Positions 1 to 4,649 of a DNA stretch of 7,882 nucleotides are shown in pieces. The DNA is taken from contig CALCGS010000018.1 in the NCBI GenBank assembly GCA_937901165.1, positions 1 through 7,882 on the forward strand, read 5' to 3'. The number at the start of each line of letters is the position of its first letter. Within the stretch, counting starts at the first letter, position 1. Source of the stretch: an uncultured Alphaproteobacteria bacterium (GTDB lineage: Bacteria; Pseudomonadota; Alphaproteobacteria; Rs-D84). Below the pieces are notes generated by a model. That model did not search any database. It saw only the letters and a program-made list of their open reading frames with translations, and was not told the DNA's origin. The translations under genes were made by a program, and so were the position numbers.

Positions 1-83
1 CCTTTATCGTGGCGATTTCAAATTCGAGGTGCTCCGTTCCGAGAATACTCGACTTGTGTCGGGCACTACTTTTTCGTGTGCTC

Positions 84-437
84 TTATTCTGGCCGATCAA
101 CCTTTGGTTCTGGATCAGGTTTGCATTGGCGGAACTGGTGTTCCTGCACCCTATTCCATTGGCAGAACCTTCGGTGTTCAATTCGATCTAATCGTTCAGC
201 AATATCCTCAAGTGTTACCTTAATTTTCTTCTTAGTAGCAAAAGCTACTGCTTGTGTATTTGGGTTAAAAGTTTTTAAGTTGTTCATAATTTCAGAAATA
301 TTATTTAATTGAAATTTTAAGCATCTTAATTTATCAGTGAAAAAATATGTATCTAATTCTTGCTTAAATAATAATACACGGATAATTAATGTTAATAAGA
401 CACTTTTATTATCAAGATTTTTATCTTCATCATTCAT
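84..437 (-). CDS. Hypothetical 117-residue protein with C-terminal coiled-coil segment
   Basis: I do not recognise this gene. The ORF starts at an ATG 33 bases after the sufE stop, behind a weak GGATG-type ribosome site, and lies in the same orientation as the suf genes. The first 75 or so residues are AT-rich in codon choice, like the window, and contain a Leu/Ile/Phe-rich stretch. Residues about 70-88 (KKKIKVTLEDIAERLDRIE) have a heptad-like pattern that suggests a short coiled coil. The last 30 residues are rich in Arg, Gln and Pro and contain two Cys. No signal peptide or known motif is visible. The distal part uses AAG, CGA and AGG codons that are rare in the neighbouring genes, and its DNA is about half G+C. 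An internal ATG at residue 51 is an alternative start but lacks a good ribosome site. The first 60 residues could be non-coding if that start is used. Confidence 0.45.
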   Translation of the reverse strand: MNDEDKNLDNKSVLLTLIIRVLLFKQELDTYFFTDKLRCLKFQLNNISEIMNNLKTFNPNTQAVAFATKKKIKVTLEDIAERLDRIEHRRFCQWNRVQEHQFRQCKPDPEPKVDRPE

Positions 438-460
438 ATCTACATCCGTATTTCAACAAC

Positions 461-466
461 ATTATA
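461..466 (-). promoter_or_regulatory. Candidate -10 box for the 117-residue ORF
   Basis: A perfect TATAAT lies on the minus strand just after the sufE stop and 23 bases before the ATG at 437. No convincing -35 hexamer sits 16-18 bases upstream (that stretch is T-rich), so the site is weak evidence in AT-rich DNA. Confidence 0.25.
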
Positions 467-469
467 ATA

Positions 470-832
470 TCACAAATTTTTCAAAAAAAGAATCATAGAA
501 TTTAATCCACCTATCCTTGCGATTCCTAATTTAAGATTTAAACTATCAAATTCTGCTTGTAAATCCATATTTTTTATTTCTTGTGGGGTTTTACCATCAA
601 CCATAGAAATTAATACAGCAACAATACCTTTAACAATATCCGAATCGGCCTTTGCATAAAAATGATTATCTTTTCTACAAATTTGTACCATCGAAGAACA
701 CCCCAATATATCCGTACAAACTGCATCTGTTGGAACGACACTTAACTCTTTACCGAAATCCATCAGCATTTCTAATTTTTCCACTGGGCTATCAATAGAA
801 TTTAAAATATTTTTTATCTCTGCATATTTCAT
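470..832 (-). CDS. sufE: SufE-family sulfur-acceptor protein
   Basis: SufE accepts persulfide sulfur from the SufS cysteine desulfurase, stimulates its turnover and passes sulfur to the Fe-S scaffold in the cytoplasm. The 120-residue product matches the SufE fold family from end to end. The acceptor-cysteine motif is GCSSMVQI with Cys45, equivalent to Cys51 in the GCQSQVW motif of E. coli SufE. It is followed by the family pattern SDIVKGIVAVLISMVDGKTP (residues 64-83) and a LKLGIARIGGLNSM segment in place of the usual SP.R.NGL motif, which is less conserved here. It is slightly shorter than the E. coli protein (about 138 residues). The ATG at 832 follows GGTGGTAAG on the minus strand and lies 3 bases after the stop of the DUF59 gene, so the three genes are probably co-transcribed and translationally coupled. 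Adjacency to sufS supports the assignment. Confidence 0.9.
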   Translation of the reverse strand: MKYAEIKNILNSIDSPVEKLEMLMDFGKELSVVPTDAVCTDILGCSSMVQICRKDNHFYAKADSDIVKGIVAVLISMVDGKTPQEIKNMDLQAEFDSLNLKLGIARIGGLNSMILFLKNL

Positions 833-835
833 AAC

Positions 836-1150
836 TTACCACCCCTGATTCGTCAAATCTAATTCTAACTTTGCAGCATCAGACATTTTTGACAAATTCC
901 ATGCAGGTTCCCAAACAAGTTCCACATTAACATTTTTATCCTGTACAACCTGCTGAACAGAATTTTTAACTTGTTCTAACAATTCTTCCATCATTGGACA
1001 AGTCGGACTAGTAAAAGTCATTTTTATATTTACCATTTTATCTTGAACATCAATACCATAAATCAATCCCATATCCCAAATATTTACAGGTATTTCTGGG
1101 TCATAAATTTTTTTTAATTCTTCTATAATAGAATTTTTAATGTCTATCAT
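836..1150 (-). CDS. sufT: DUF59/MIP18-family Fe-S cluster assembly factor (SufT-like)
   Basis: This 104-residue single-domain protein belongs to the DUF59 (MIP18/PaaD-like) family, whose SUF-linked members (SufT) assist Fe-S cluster maturation or transfer in the cytoplasm. Visible signatures are DPEIPVNIWDMGLIYGI (residues 17-33), the hallmark TSPTCP motif with conserved Cys51 (residues 47-52), VWEPAW (79-84) and a C-terminal MSDAAKLEL segment (89-97). The start ATG lies inside the sufS 3' end, giving a 14-base overlap in another frame, which implies translational coupling. A GGTG ribosome site is present 7 bases upstream. The exact biochemical role of SufT proteins is less settled than that of SufS and SufE. 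The family assignment is secure; the sufT name rests on context. Confidence 0.87.
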   Translation of the reverse strand: MIDIKNSIIEELKKIYDPEIPVNIWDMGLIYGIDVQDKMVNIKMTFTSPTCPMMEELLEQVKNSVQQVVQDKNVNVELVWEPAWNLSKMSDAAKLELDLTNQGW

Positions 1151-2267
1151 TTTTTTTCACCAAATTTTTAACAACTGCCACTAATTGTTTTATATCGTCT
1201 TCATTATTCCAAGGCCCAACCGACACGCGCACACTGCCATCTATTCCTAACTTATTATGAATCCAAGATGCACACATATTACCGACCCTTAAACAAATAT
1301 TATTTGCCCCAACAAGCACACCAAAATCAATAACTTTCATATTTGAAACAATAAAACTTAATATTGCATCGTTTGATTGAGTAAATATTTTAACTTCATC
1401 AATTTTACTCAGTTCGTCATACGCCAATTTTACAAGTCCCAAATCGGGTCTTTTTTGTACCAATGTATCAACTGCAACCCCCAACCCAACAATTTGCGTC
1501 AACGGTAAAGTTCCTGCCTCAAATTTATATGGCTGTGGTTCGAAATGCCAATCTTGTACCCCAGAATTTAATCTTGCAATCATACCACCGCCAAACTTAT
1601 CAGGATAAACCACATCAGGATTTTTTACATACAAAATTCCCACCCCGGTATCAGCACCAATTTTATGTCCAGAAAACACCAAAAAATCACAATCAAATTT
1701 TTTAACATCTATTTCACAATGAACAACATACTGTGTTGCATCAACAACAGTTATAACATTTGGATTTTTTTCACGTGCAGACTTTATAATTTCTTGAACA
1801 TTTTGTGCACGCCCCAATACATTTGACATTGCTGTTATAACCAAAACATCAGACATGGGAATTTCATGATAATCAATATCAAAATCTTTTGTCAAAGGAC
1901 ACAAAACTATCTTTCCACCATTTTTATAAACAAAATGTTCCCAAGGCATTCTTGCACTATGATGATCAATATCAGATACCGCGACAGAAACCTTTTTATC
2001 TGCCAAAATATTTTCCACGATATAAACGACACGATTCAAACCATCTGTTGCCCCACTTGTAAACACAACCTGTTCTGGTTTTGCGTTTATAAAATTTGCA
2101 ACTTTATTCCTTGTCTGCATAATCAAATCATCAACACAAGCCGCCCTATCGCATACCCCACGTCCAGCATTAGCATAATGGTTTGTTAAAAAATCCATTT
2201 CTGCATTTATAACAGACTGATTTTTCAAAAAACTAGCCGCAGCATCTAAATATATGAAATTATTCAT
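1137..2267 (-). CDS. sufS: Cysteine desulfurase, SufS type (group II, PLP-dependent)
   Basis: SufS removes sulfur from L-cysteine, forming alanine and an enzyme persulfide handed to SufE for Fe-S cluster building. The 376-residue protein shows the fold-type I aminotransferase layout: N-terminal YLDAAAS (residues 6-12), FTSGATDGLN for phosphate binding (69-78), DHHSARMPWE with the ring-stacking His102 (101-110), VVDATQ with Asp176 and Gln179, and FSGHKIGADTGVG with the PLP Schiff-base Lys202. The catalytic Cys332 is in CLRVGNMCAS, equivalent to the RxGxxCA motif of group II enzymes, with no long group I (IscS) loop. It is about 30 residues shorter than E. coli SufS (406). The ATG at 2267 follows AAGGA at 2276-2280. 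It is the first gene of the minus-strand run sufS-sufT-sufE. sufB, sufC and sufD are not adjacent: thioredoxin lies upstream in the opposite direction. Confidence 0.95.
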   Translation of the reverse strand: MNNFIYLDAAASFLKNQSVINAEMDFLTNHYANAGRGVCDRAACVDDLIMQTRNKVANFINAKPEQVVFTSGATDGLNRVVYIVENILADKKVSVAVSDIDHHSARMPWEHFVYKNGGKIVLCPLTKDFDIDYHEIPMSDVLVITAMSNVLGRAQNVQEIIKSAREKNPNVITVVDATQYVVHCEIDVKKFDCDFLVFSGHKIGADTGVGILYVKNPDVVYPDKFGGGMIARLNSGVQDWHFEPQPYKFEAGTLPLTQIVGLGVAVDTLVQKRPDLGLVKLAYDELSKIDEVKIFTQSNDAILSFIVSNMKVIDFGVLVGANNICLRVGNMCASWIHNKLGIDGSVRVSVGPWNNEDDIKQLVAVVKNLVKKNDRH

Positions 2268-2283
2268 TTATCAAATCCTTGCT

Positions 2284-2312
2284 TTTTACTTGCTTTTTAT
2301 ATGAATTATAAT
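2284..2312 (+). promoter_or_regulatory. Candidate promoter for trxA-dksA
   Basis: A perfect TATAAT lies at 2307-2312, 42 bases before the trxA ATG. The -35 at 17-base spacing is TTTTAC (2284-2289), a partial match. It overlaps the sufS promoter, so polymerase can probably occupy only one of them at a time. Confidence 0.5.
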
Positions 2313-2332
2313 ACACTCAAATCAAATATCAA
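2305..2332 (-). promoter_or_regulatory. Sigma70-type promoter for sufS operon
   Basis: Read on the minus strand, TTGATA (2327-2332) is followed after 16 bases by TATAAT (2305-2310), about 38 bases before the sufS ATG. The -10 box is shared with the divergent trxA promoter because ATTATAAT at 2305-2312 is a perfect palindrome. Confidence 0.6.
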
Positions 2333-2354
2333 CTTTCAACGAAGGAGAAAAGCA

Positions 2355-2675
2355 ATGTCAATTAGTCATGCAAATGATTCTAATTTTAACACAATGATTG
2401 ATAATGGTTTAACATTGGTTGATTTCTGGGCAACTTGGTGTGGTCCATGTCGTATGTTTGGTCCTATTTTTGAATCTGTATCGGAAAAAGTTCCTGACGT
2501 AAAATTTATAAAATTTGAAGTTGACGAATCCAATCGTGAAACCCCTGTAAAATTTGGCATACGCAGTATTCCTGCTATTCTTGCGTTTCGCGATGGCAAA
2601 CTAGTCGAATCACGTACAGGTTTAATGGACGAAGAAACCGTCATAGAATGGATTAAAGAATTAAAGGCAAAATAA
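2355..2675 (+). CDS. trxA: Thioredoxin
   Basis: Thioredoxin reduces protein disulfides in the cytoplasm and is itself recycled by thioredoxin reductase. The product has 106 residues, the usual size. It carries FWATWCGPC (residues 24-32) with redox cysteines Cys29 and Cys32, the buried Asp23, the cis-proline motif SIPAI (Pro73) and the C-terminal FRDGKLVESRTG strand-turn (82-93). The start was placed at the ATG at 2355 and not the in-frame ATG at 2301, because AAGGAGA (2342-2348) sits at ideal spacing before it, the protein then begins at the normal thioredoxin N-terminus, and 2301 overlaps the -10 box. The stop is one base before the next ATG, so it is in an operon with the DksA-family gene. 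It diverges from sufS and may be co-regulated with it. Confidence 0.95.
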   Translation: MSISHANDSNFNTMIDNGLTLVDFWATWCGPCRMFGPIFESVSEKVPDVKFIKFEVDESNRETPVKFGIRSIPAILAFRDGKLVESRTGLMDEETVIEWIKELKAK

Positions 2676-2676
2676 A

Positions 2677-3105
2677 ATGGTGAAAGATTACAAAAAAATA
2701 GAATTACCAACAAAATATGTTCCCAAAAAAACAGAACCATATATGTGTCCTGAACATTTGGCATATTTTTATCAATTATTATCCACACAAAAAAACGAAT
2801 TATTACAAGACGGCACAGATGTATTAAACACCGTTCGTTCTGCTGAAAAAAGTAATGCTGGCAGTGTTGGTGATGATTCTGACAAAGCAACACTCGAACA
2901 AGAAATTACAATGAATTTGCGTATGTCTGAACGCGATAACAATATGTTAAAAAAGATAGACGCTGCTTTGGAACGAATCGAAAACGGTACCTTCGGATAC
3001 AGCATTTTATCCGGCGAACAAATTGGTTTACCACGTATGTTGGCACGTCCGCTTGCAACACTTACAATCGAAGAACAAGAAGAAAGTGAAAAACGCGGTG
3101 AGTAA
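2677..3105 (+). CDS. dksA: DksA/TraR-family transcription factor lacking zinc-finger cysteines
   Basis: DksA binds the RNA polymerase secondary channel and, with ppGpp, adjusts transcription initiation in the stringent response. The 142-residue product aligns along its length: PYMCPEHLAYFYQLL (residues 21-35), then a coiled coil whose tip GDDSDKAT (65-72) keeps the acidic pair and alanine equivalent to Asp71, Asp74 and Ala76 of E. coli DksA, and ENGTFGYSILSGEQIGLPR followed by ARPLATLTIEEQ (102-134). The four zinc-ligand positions of E. coli DksA (Cys114, Cys117, Cys135, Cys138) correspond here to Ser109, Ser112, Thr130 and Glu133, so no zinc should be bound. The only Cys is residue 24. Cysteine-poor DksA paralogues are known to remain functional (for example DksA2 of Pseudomonas). 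The ATG is one base after the trxA stop, with AAAGG at 2663-2667, which suggests translational coupling. Confidence 0.9.
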   Translation: MVKDYKKIELPTKYVPKKTEPYMCPEHLAYFYQLLSTQKNELLQDGTDVLNTVRSAEKSNAGSVGDDSDKATLEQEITMNLRMSERDNNMLKKIDAALERIENGTFGYSILSGEQIGLPRMLARPLATLTIEEQEESEKRGE

Positions 3106-3120
3106 AAAACATTACATAAA

Positions 3121-3149
3121 AAAAATTGCCAATTTTGGCAATTTTTTTT
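3121..3149. terminator. Bidirectional Rho-independent terminator
   Basis: A perfect inverted repeat (AAAAATTGCCAA at 3121-3132, TTGGCAATTTTT at 3135-3146) is followed by eight T on the plus strand (3142-3149) and preceded by eight A (3118-3125), which are T on the minus strand. It can therefore end both dksA and the convergent 63-residue gene whose stop is at 3164. Confidence 0.9.
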
Positions 3150-3163
3150 ATTACAAAAACTTT

Positions 3164-3355
3164 TTATTCAACCCACATATCAAAATAAGTTGTACCATTT
3201 TGTCCATCACGAACCTTAGATTTTGCAGTTTCAACATAACCAGCCGTTGCAATAGTAACCTGACCCCCGGTACCACTTCCAGCGGTTTCCGCCGCAATTG
3301 CAACCATAGGACTAAACAAAAGAATTATTGCAAACAAACAAAAAATCTTTTTCAT
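3164..3355 (-). CDS. Small exported protein of unknown function (63 residues)
   Basis: I do not recognise a named family. Residues 1-21 form a clear Sec signal peptide: a KK n-region, a hydrophobic core (IFCLFAIILLFSPMVAIA) and a probable signal peptidase I site AIA|AE after residue 21. The mature part is only about 42 residues: a Gly/Thr/Ser-rich stretch (24-33), then TIATAGYVETAKSKV (34-48) and a C-terminus ending TTYFDMWVE. It has no mature cysteine. The ATG at 3355 has a strong AGAGAGG ribosome site 5 bases upstream and an extended -10 promoter, and a terminator follows, so it looks like a complete single-gene unit and not a decayed fragment. The ATAGYVETAKSK pattern resembles segments repeated in large surface proteins of gut alphaproteobacteria (from memory, unchecked), so it could be a shortened relative of such proteins. 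Confidence 0.75.
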   Translation of the reverse strand: MKKIFCLFAIILLFSPMVAIAAETAGSGTGGQVTIATAGYVETAKSKVRDGQNGTTYFDMWVE

Positions 3356-3375
3356 CTTTTCCTCTCTTTACTGCG

Positions 3376-3384
3376 ATTATATCA
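3376..3384 (-). promoter_or_regulatory. Extended -10 promoter for the 63-residue exported protein
   Basis: The minus strand reads TGATATAAT: a perfect TATAAT (3376-3381) preceded by TGA, the extended -10 form, 21 bases before the ATG. The region 17 bases upstream is T-rich without a good -35, consistent with extended -10 use. Confidence 0.55.
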
Positions 3385-3390
3385 CAAACC

Positions 3391-3422
3391 AAAAACAAAA
3401 AAAAACTATTTTTTTTGTTTTT
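3391..3422 (-). terminator. A/T-only-type hairpin at the tatA stop (possible terminator)
   Basis: On the minus strand the last tatA codons (A-rich arm with one C, 3409-3422) pair with a T-rich arm (3391-3404) just past the stop, giving a 14-bp stem with the TAG stop (3406-3408) in the loop. Only one G:C pair is present. The U-rich 3' arm could itself act as the release tract. This is unusual for a terminator, hence moderate confidence. Confidence 0.4.
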
Positions 3423-3585
3423 TTATATTTTTTTCATTTTTTGTCTTTTTTTCAGACTTCAATTCGCGTTTAAAAATATTTATACCATCCGCCAAATTTT
3501 TCATCATTCCCGGAATCTTGTTATGCCCAAACAACACAAGCACCAAAAGAATAATAACTAAAATTTCTGCCCAACCGAGTCTCAT
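3406..3585 (-). CDS. tatA: Twin-arginine translocase subunit TatA
   Basis: TatA oligomerises in the inner membrane with TatBC to move folded Tat substrates. The ORF encodes 59 residues from an ATG at 3585. Residues 1-20 are a short N-terminal membrane helix with the polar Glu7 (MRLGWAEILVIILLVLVLFG). The hallmark hinge FGHNKIPG (19-26) follows, matching the FGxxKLP motif, then the amphipathic helix MMKNLADGINIFKRELKS (27-44) and a highly basic Lys/Asn tail (45-59). This is the classical TatA/E architecture; the tail is shorter than in E. coli TatA (89 residues). It lies 17 bases after the SPOR gene, with AGGGG before the start, and is probably co-transcribed. tatB and tatC do not follow. SPOR next to tatA is a known alphaproteobacterial neighbourhood. 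Confidence 0.92.
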   Translation of the reverse strand: MRLGWAEILVIILLVLVLFGHNKIPGMMKNLADGINIFKRELKSEKKTKNEKNIKKQKK

Positions 3586-3602
3586 ATTTTATACCCCTAT
3601 AT

Positions 3603-4397
3603 TTATTTTGCGACATAGCAATCCAATCCATCAGACTTCGCATTTCTGCAAAAACCGTTTGCATCCCCAGACGTTGCAAAAGCGATACGTAATCTGTATG
3701 TTGTTCTACCATCTTTCAAAACCGCCGCCAAAATTACAAACTGTTTTTCAGAAAGCAATCCGGCATGCTCTTTACGAATTTGCTTTTCTGCCCGTTCGGC
3801 GGCATCACGTGTGGCATAAGACCCAAATTGCACATACCAACTGCCGTTTACAGCCGATTTTTTTGTTGTGTTTGTGGTTGTCTTTTTAACCGTTTTTTTC
3901 ACAGGTTCTGTCTTGACAGTCGCCTTGTCCGGATTAAAAGTCACATCCTTACGATCTTGAACAACACGCACAGGCATACCAGTAGTTTCATTTGCAACAA
4001 CTTGTTGTTGTACAGGTTGTTGTACTTGTGGTTGTTGTACTTGAATATTTTGTTGTGCCACTTTTACATCTGGCTTTACAACAGTCGGCATTTCAGGTTG
4101 TGCAACAACATTAAAATCATGTTTTGGTTCAACCACCAAATCCGGTTGTGCGGCATCAGGATTTACCTCTATCATTTCTGGTGTATTTTCATCTAAATTT
4201 ATATCAATTTCAGACGAAGGCGTACTGCTAATCATATGAATAATGATATAAACACCCAACACAATAACGACCAATGCCACACTAATCAACAACCAAGGTT
4301 TTCTTGGTTTTGGTGTTGCAGCAAACACAGCATCAGGCAAAGCCTCGTTTTCAGGTTCGTCTAAATCCAACAAATCTAAATTATTATCATCATTCAT
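3603..4397 (-). CDS. Membrane-anchored SPOR-domain protein
   Basis: SPOR domains bind septal peptidoglycan stripped of stem peptides, so this is probably a cell-division or envelope-remodelling protein anchored in the inner membrane. The 264-residue product has an acidic cytoplasmic N-terminus (1-25), a PKPRKPW basic cap (29-35), one transmembrane helix (about 36-55), a long disordered periplasmic linker (56-184) with a Gln/Pro/Val tract at 115-133 and a Lys/Thr stretch at 162-180, and a C-terminal SPOR domain (about 185-263) opening with GSWYVQFGSYATRDAAERAEKQ and containing TYRLRIAF. Two Cys (250 and 260) lie in the SPOR domain. The ATG at 4397 has AAGGA (4405-4409) at 8 bases and a promoter upstream. 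In many alphaproteobacteria such a gene precedes nagZ-scpA-scpB-tatABC; here tatA follows directly. Confidence 0.88.
   Translation of the reverse strand: MNDDNNLDLLDLDEPENEALPDAVFAATPKPRKPWLLISVALVVIVLGVYIIIHMISSTPSSEIDINLDENTPEMIEVNPDAAQPDLVVEPKHDFNVVAQPEMPTVVKPDVKVAQQNIQVQQPQVQQPVQQQVVANETTGMPVRVVQDRKDVTFNPDKATVKTEPVKKTVKKTTTNTTKKSAVNGSWYVQFGSYATRDAAERAEKQIRKEHAGLLSEKQFVILAAVLKDGRTTYRLRIAFATSGDANGFCRNAKSDGLDCYVAK
4002..4056 (-). repeat. Low-complexity Gln/Pro-coding repeat
   Basis: Imperfect short repeats built on CAACAA and GTACAACAACC (minus strand) encode the VQQP/QQQ tract in the SPOR protein's periplasmic linker. Such tracts can change length by slippage without breaking the frame if the units are multiples of three. 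Confidence 0.5.
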
Positions 4398-4427
4398 TGT
4401 GTTATCCTTTCCTATATGTACTTATAA

Positions 4428-4455
4428 AGTATACCATAAAAAAAGAAAAAAACAA
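4428..4455 (-). promoter_or_regulatory. Promoter for SPOR-tatA
   Basis: On the minus strand TTGTTT (4450-4455) and TATACT (4428-4433) are separated by 16 bases, about 30 bases before the SPOR ATG. The -35 lies inside the T-tract of the preceding lipoprotein terminator. Confidence 0.5.
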
Positions 4456-4482
4456 AAAGTTATTTTGGCATATTACCAAAAT
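4445..4482 (-). terminator. Rho-independent terminator overlapping the lipoprotein stop
   Basis: The minus strand reads ATTTTGG (4476-4482), a 7-base loop, then CCAAAAT (4462-4468), followed by a T-rich run through 4445. The stop codon of the 43-residue lipoprotein (4460-4462) sits at the 3' base of the stem. The stem has only two G:C pairs, so it may be leaky. Confidence 0.55.
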
Positions 4483-4591
4483 TATTCGGCACAATCAGTT
4501 TATGATTTTCTTGAACCAATGGTTCTGTTTCACAATGGCAACACCCCGCAACAACGAACAAAGCAAAAAATAGTAAAACAACTTTCTTCAT
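4460..4591 (-). CDS. Very small lipoprotein (43 residues)
   Basis: The ORF is short but well supported. It begins MKKVVLLFFALFVVAGC, a textbook lipoprotein signal peptide: KK n-region, hydrophobic core and lipobox VAGC with the lipidated Cys at residue 17. The mature lipopeptide is about 27 residues, starting CCHCE with three Cys in four positions and ending KLIVPNNFGNMPK. A strong AAGGATGGAAAG ribosome site precedes the ATG at 4591. It lies 58 bases downstream of thrS in the same direction and ends at a terminator. The LIVPNNFG tail resembles the short LVVPPxF motif in DUF3035 (BamF-like) outer-membrane assembly lipoproteins of alphaproteobacteria; that is a weak, memory-based resemblance. 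Function unknown; it is probably attached to the outer or inner membrane on the periplasmic side. Confidence 0.8.
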   Translation of the reverse strand: MKKVVLLFFALFVVAGCCHCETEPLVQENHKLIVPNNFGNMPK

Positions 4592-4619
4592 AACTTTCCA
4601 TCCTTTTAAATTCATCAAC

Positions 4620-4642
4620 CCCAACTGGGATTACCAGTTGGG
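4620..4642 (-). other. Intergenic hairpin between thrS and lipoprotein gene
   Basis: CCCAACTGG (4620-4628) and CCAGTTGGG (4634-4642) form a perfect 9-bp stem with a 5-base loop, 7 bases past the thrS stop. Neither strand has a T-tract next to it, so it is more likely a transcript 3'-end stabiliser, processing site or weak terminator than a standard Rho-independent terminator. Confidence 0.55.
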
Positions 4643-4649
4643 ATTAAAT

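Noticed and set aside
29..223. Plus-strand open frame at the left edge (64 residues, open to the window start)
   Set aside because: It overlaps the minus-strand ORF that is collinear with the suf run. It has no motif or ribosome site, and its upstream part is outside the window. It cannot be ruled out as the end of a plus-strand gene, but the support is weaker.
1530..1560. GGTTCGAAATGCC resembling a tRNA T-arm
   Set aside because: It lies inside the conserved sufS coding sequence and no acceptor, D or anticodon arms can be built around it.
2301..2354. Upstream in-frame ATG for thioredoxin
   Set aside because: The ATG at 2301 lies in the promoter region and adds a non-thioredoxin extension. 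The Shine-Dalgarno AAGGAGA fits only the ATG at 2355.
2366..2893. Minus-strand 175-codon open frame
   Set aside because: It is antisense to thioredoxin and the dksA 5' end, both of which have clear family motifs. It has no motif of its own.
3023..3889. Plus-strand 288-codon open frame
   Set aside because: It runs antisense to the exported protein, tatA and SPOR, crosses a strong terminator, and its translation is dominated by Phe/Lys/Asn/His low-complexity residues typical of antisense A/T-rich DNA.
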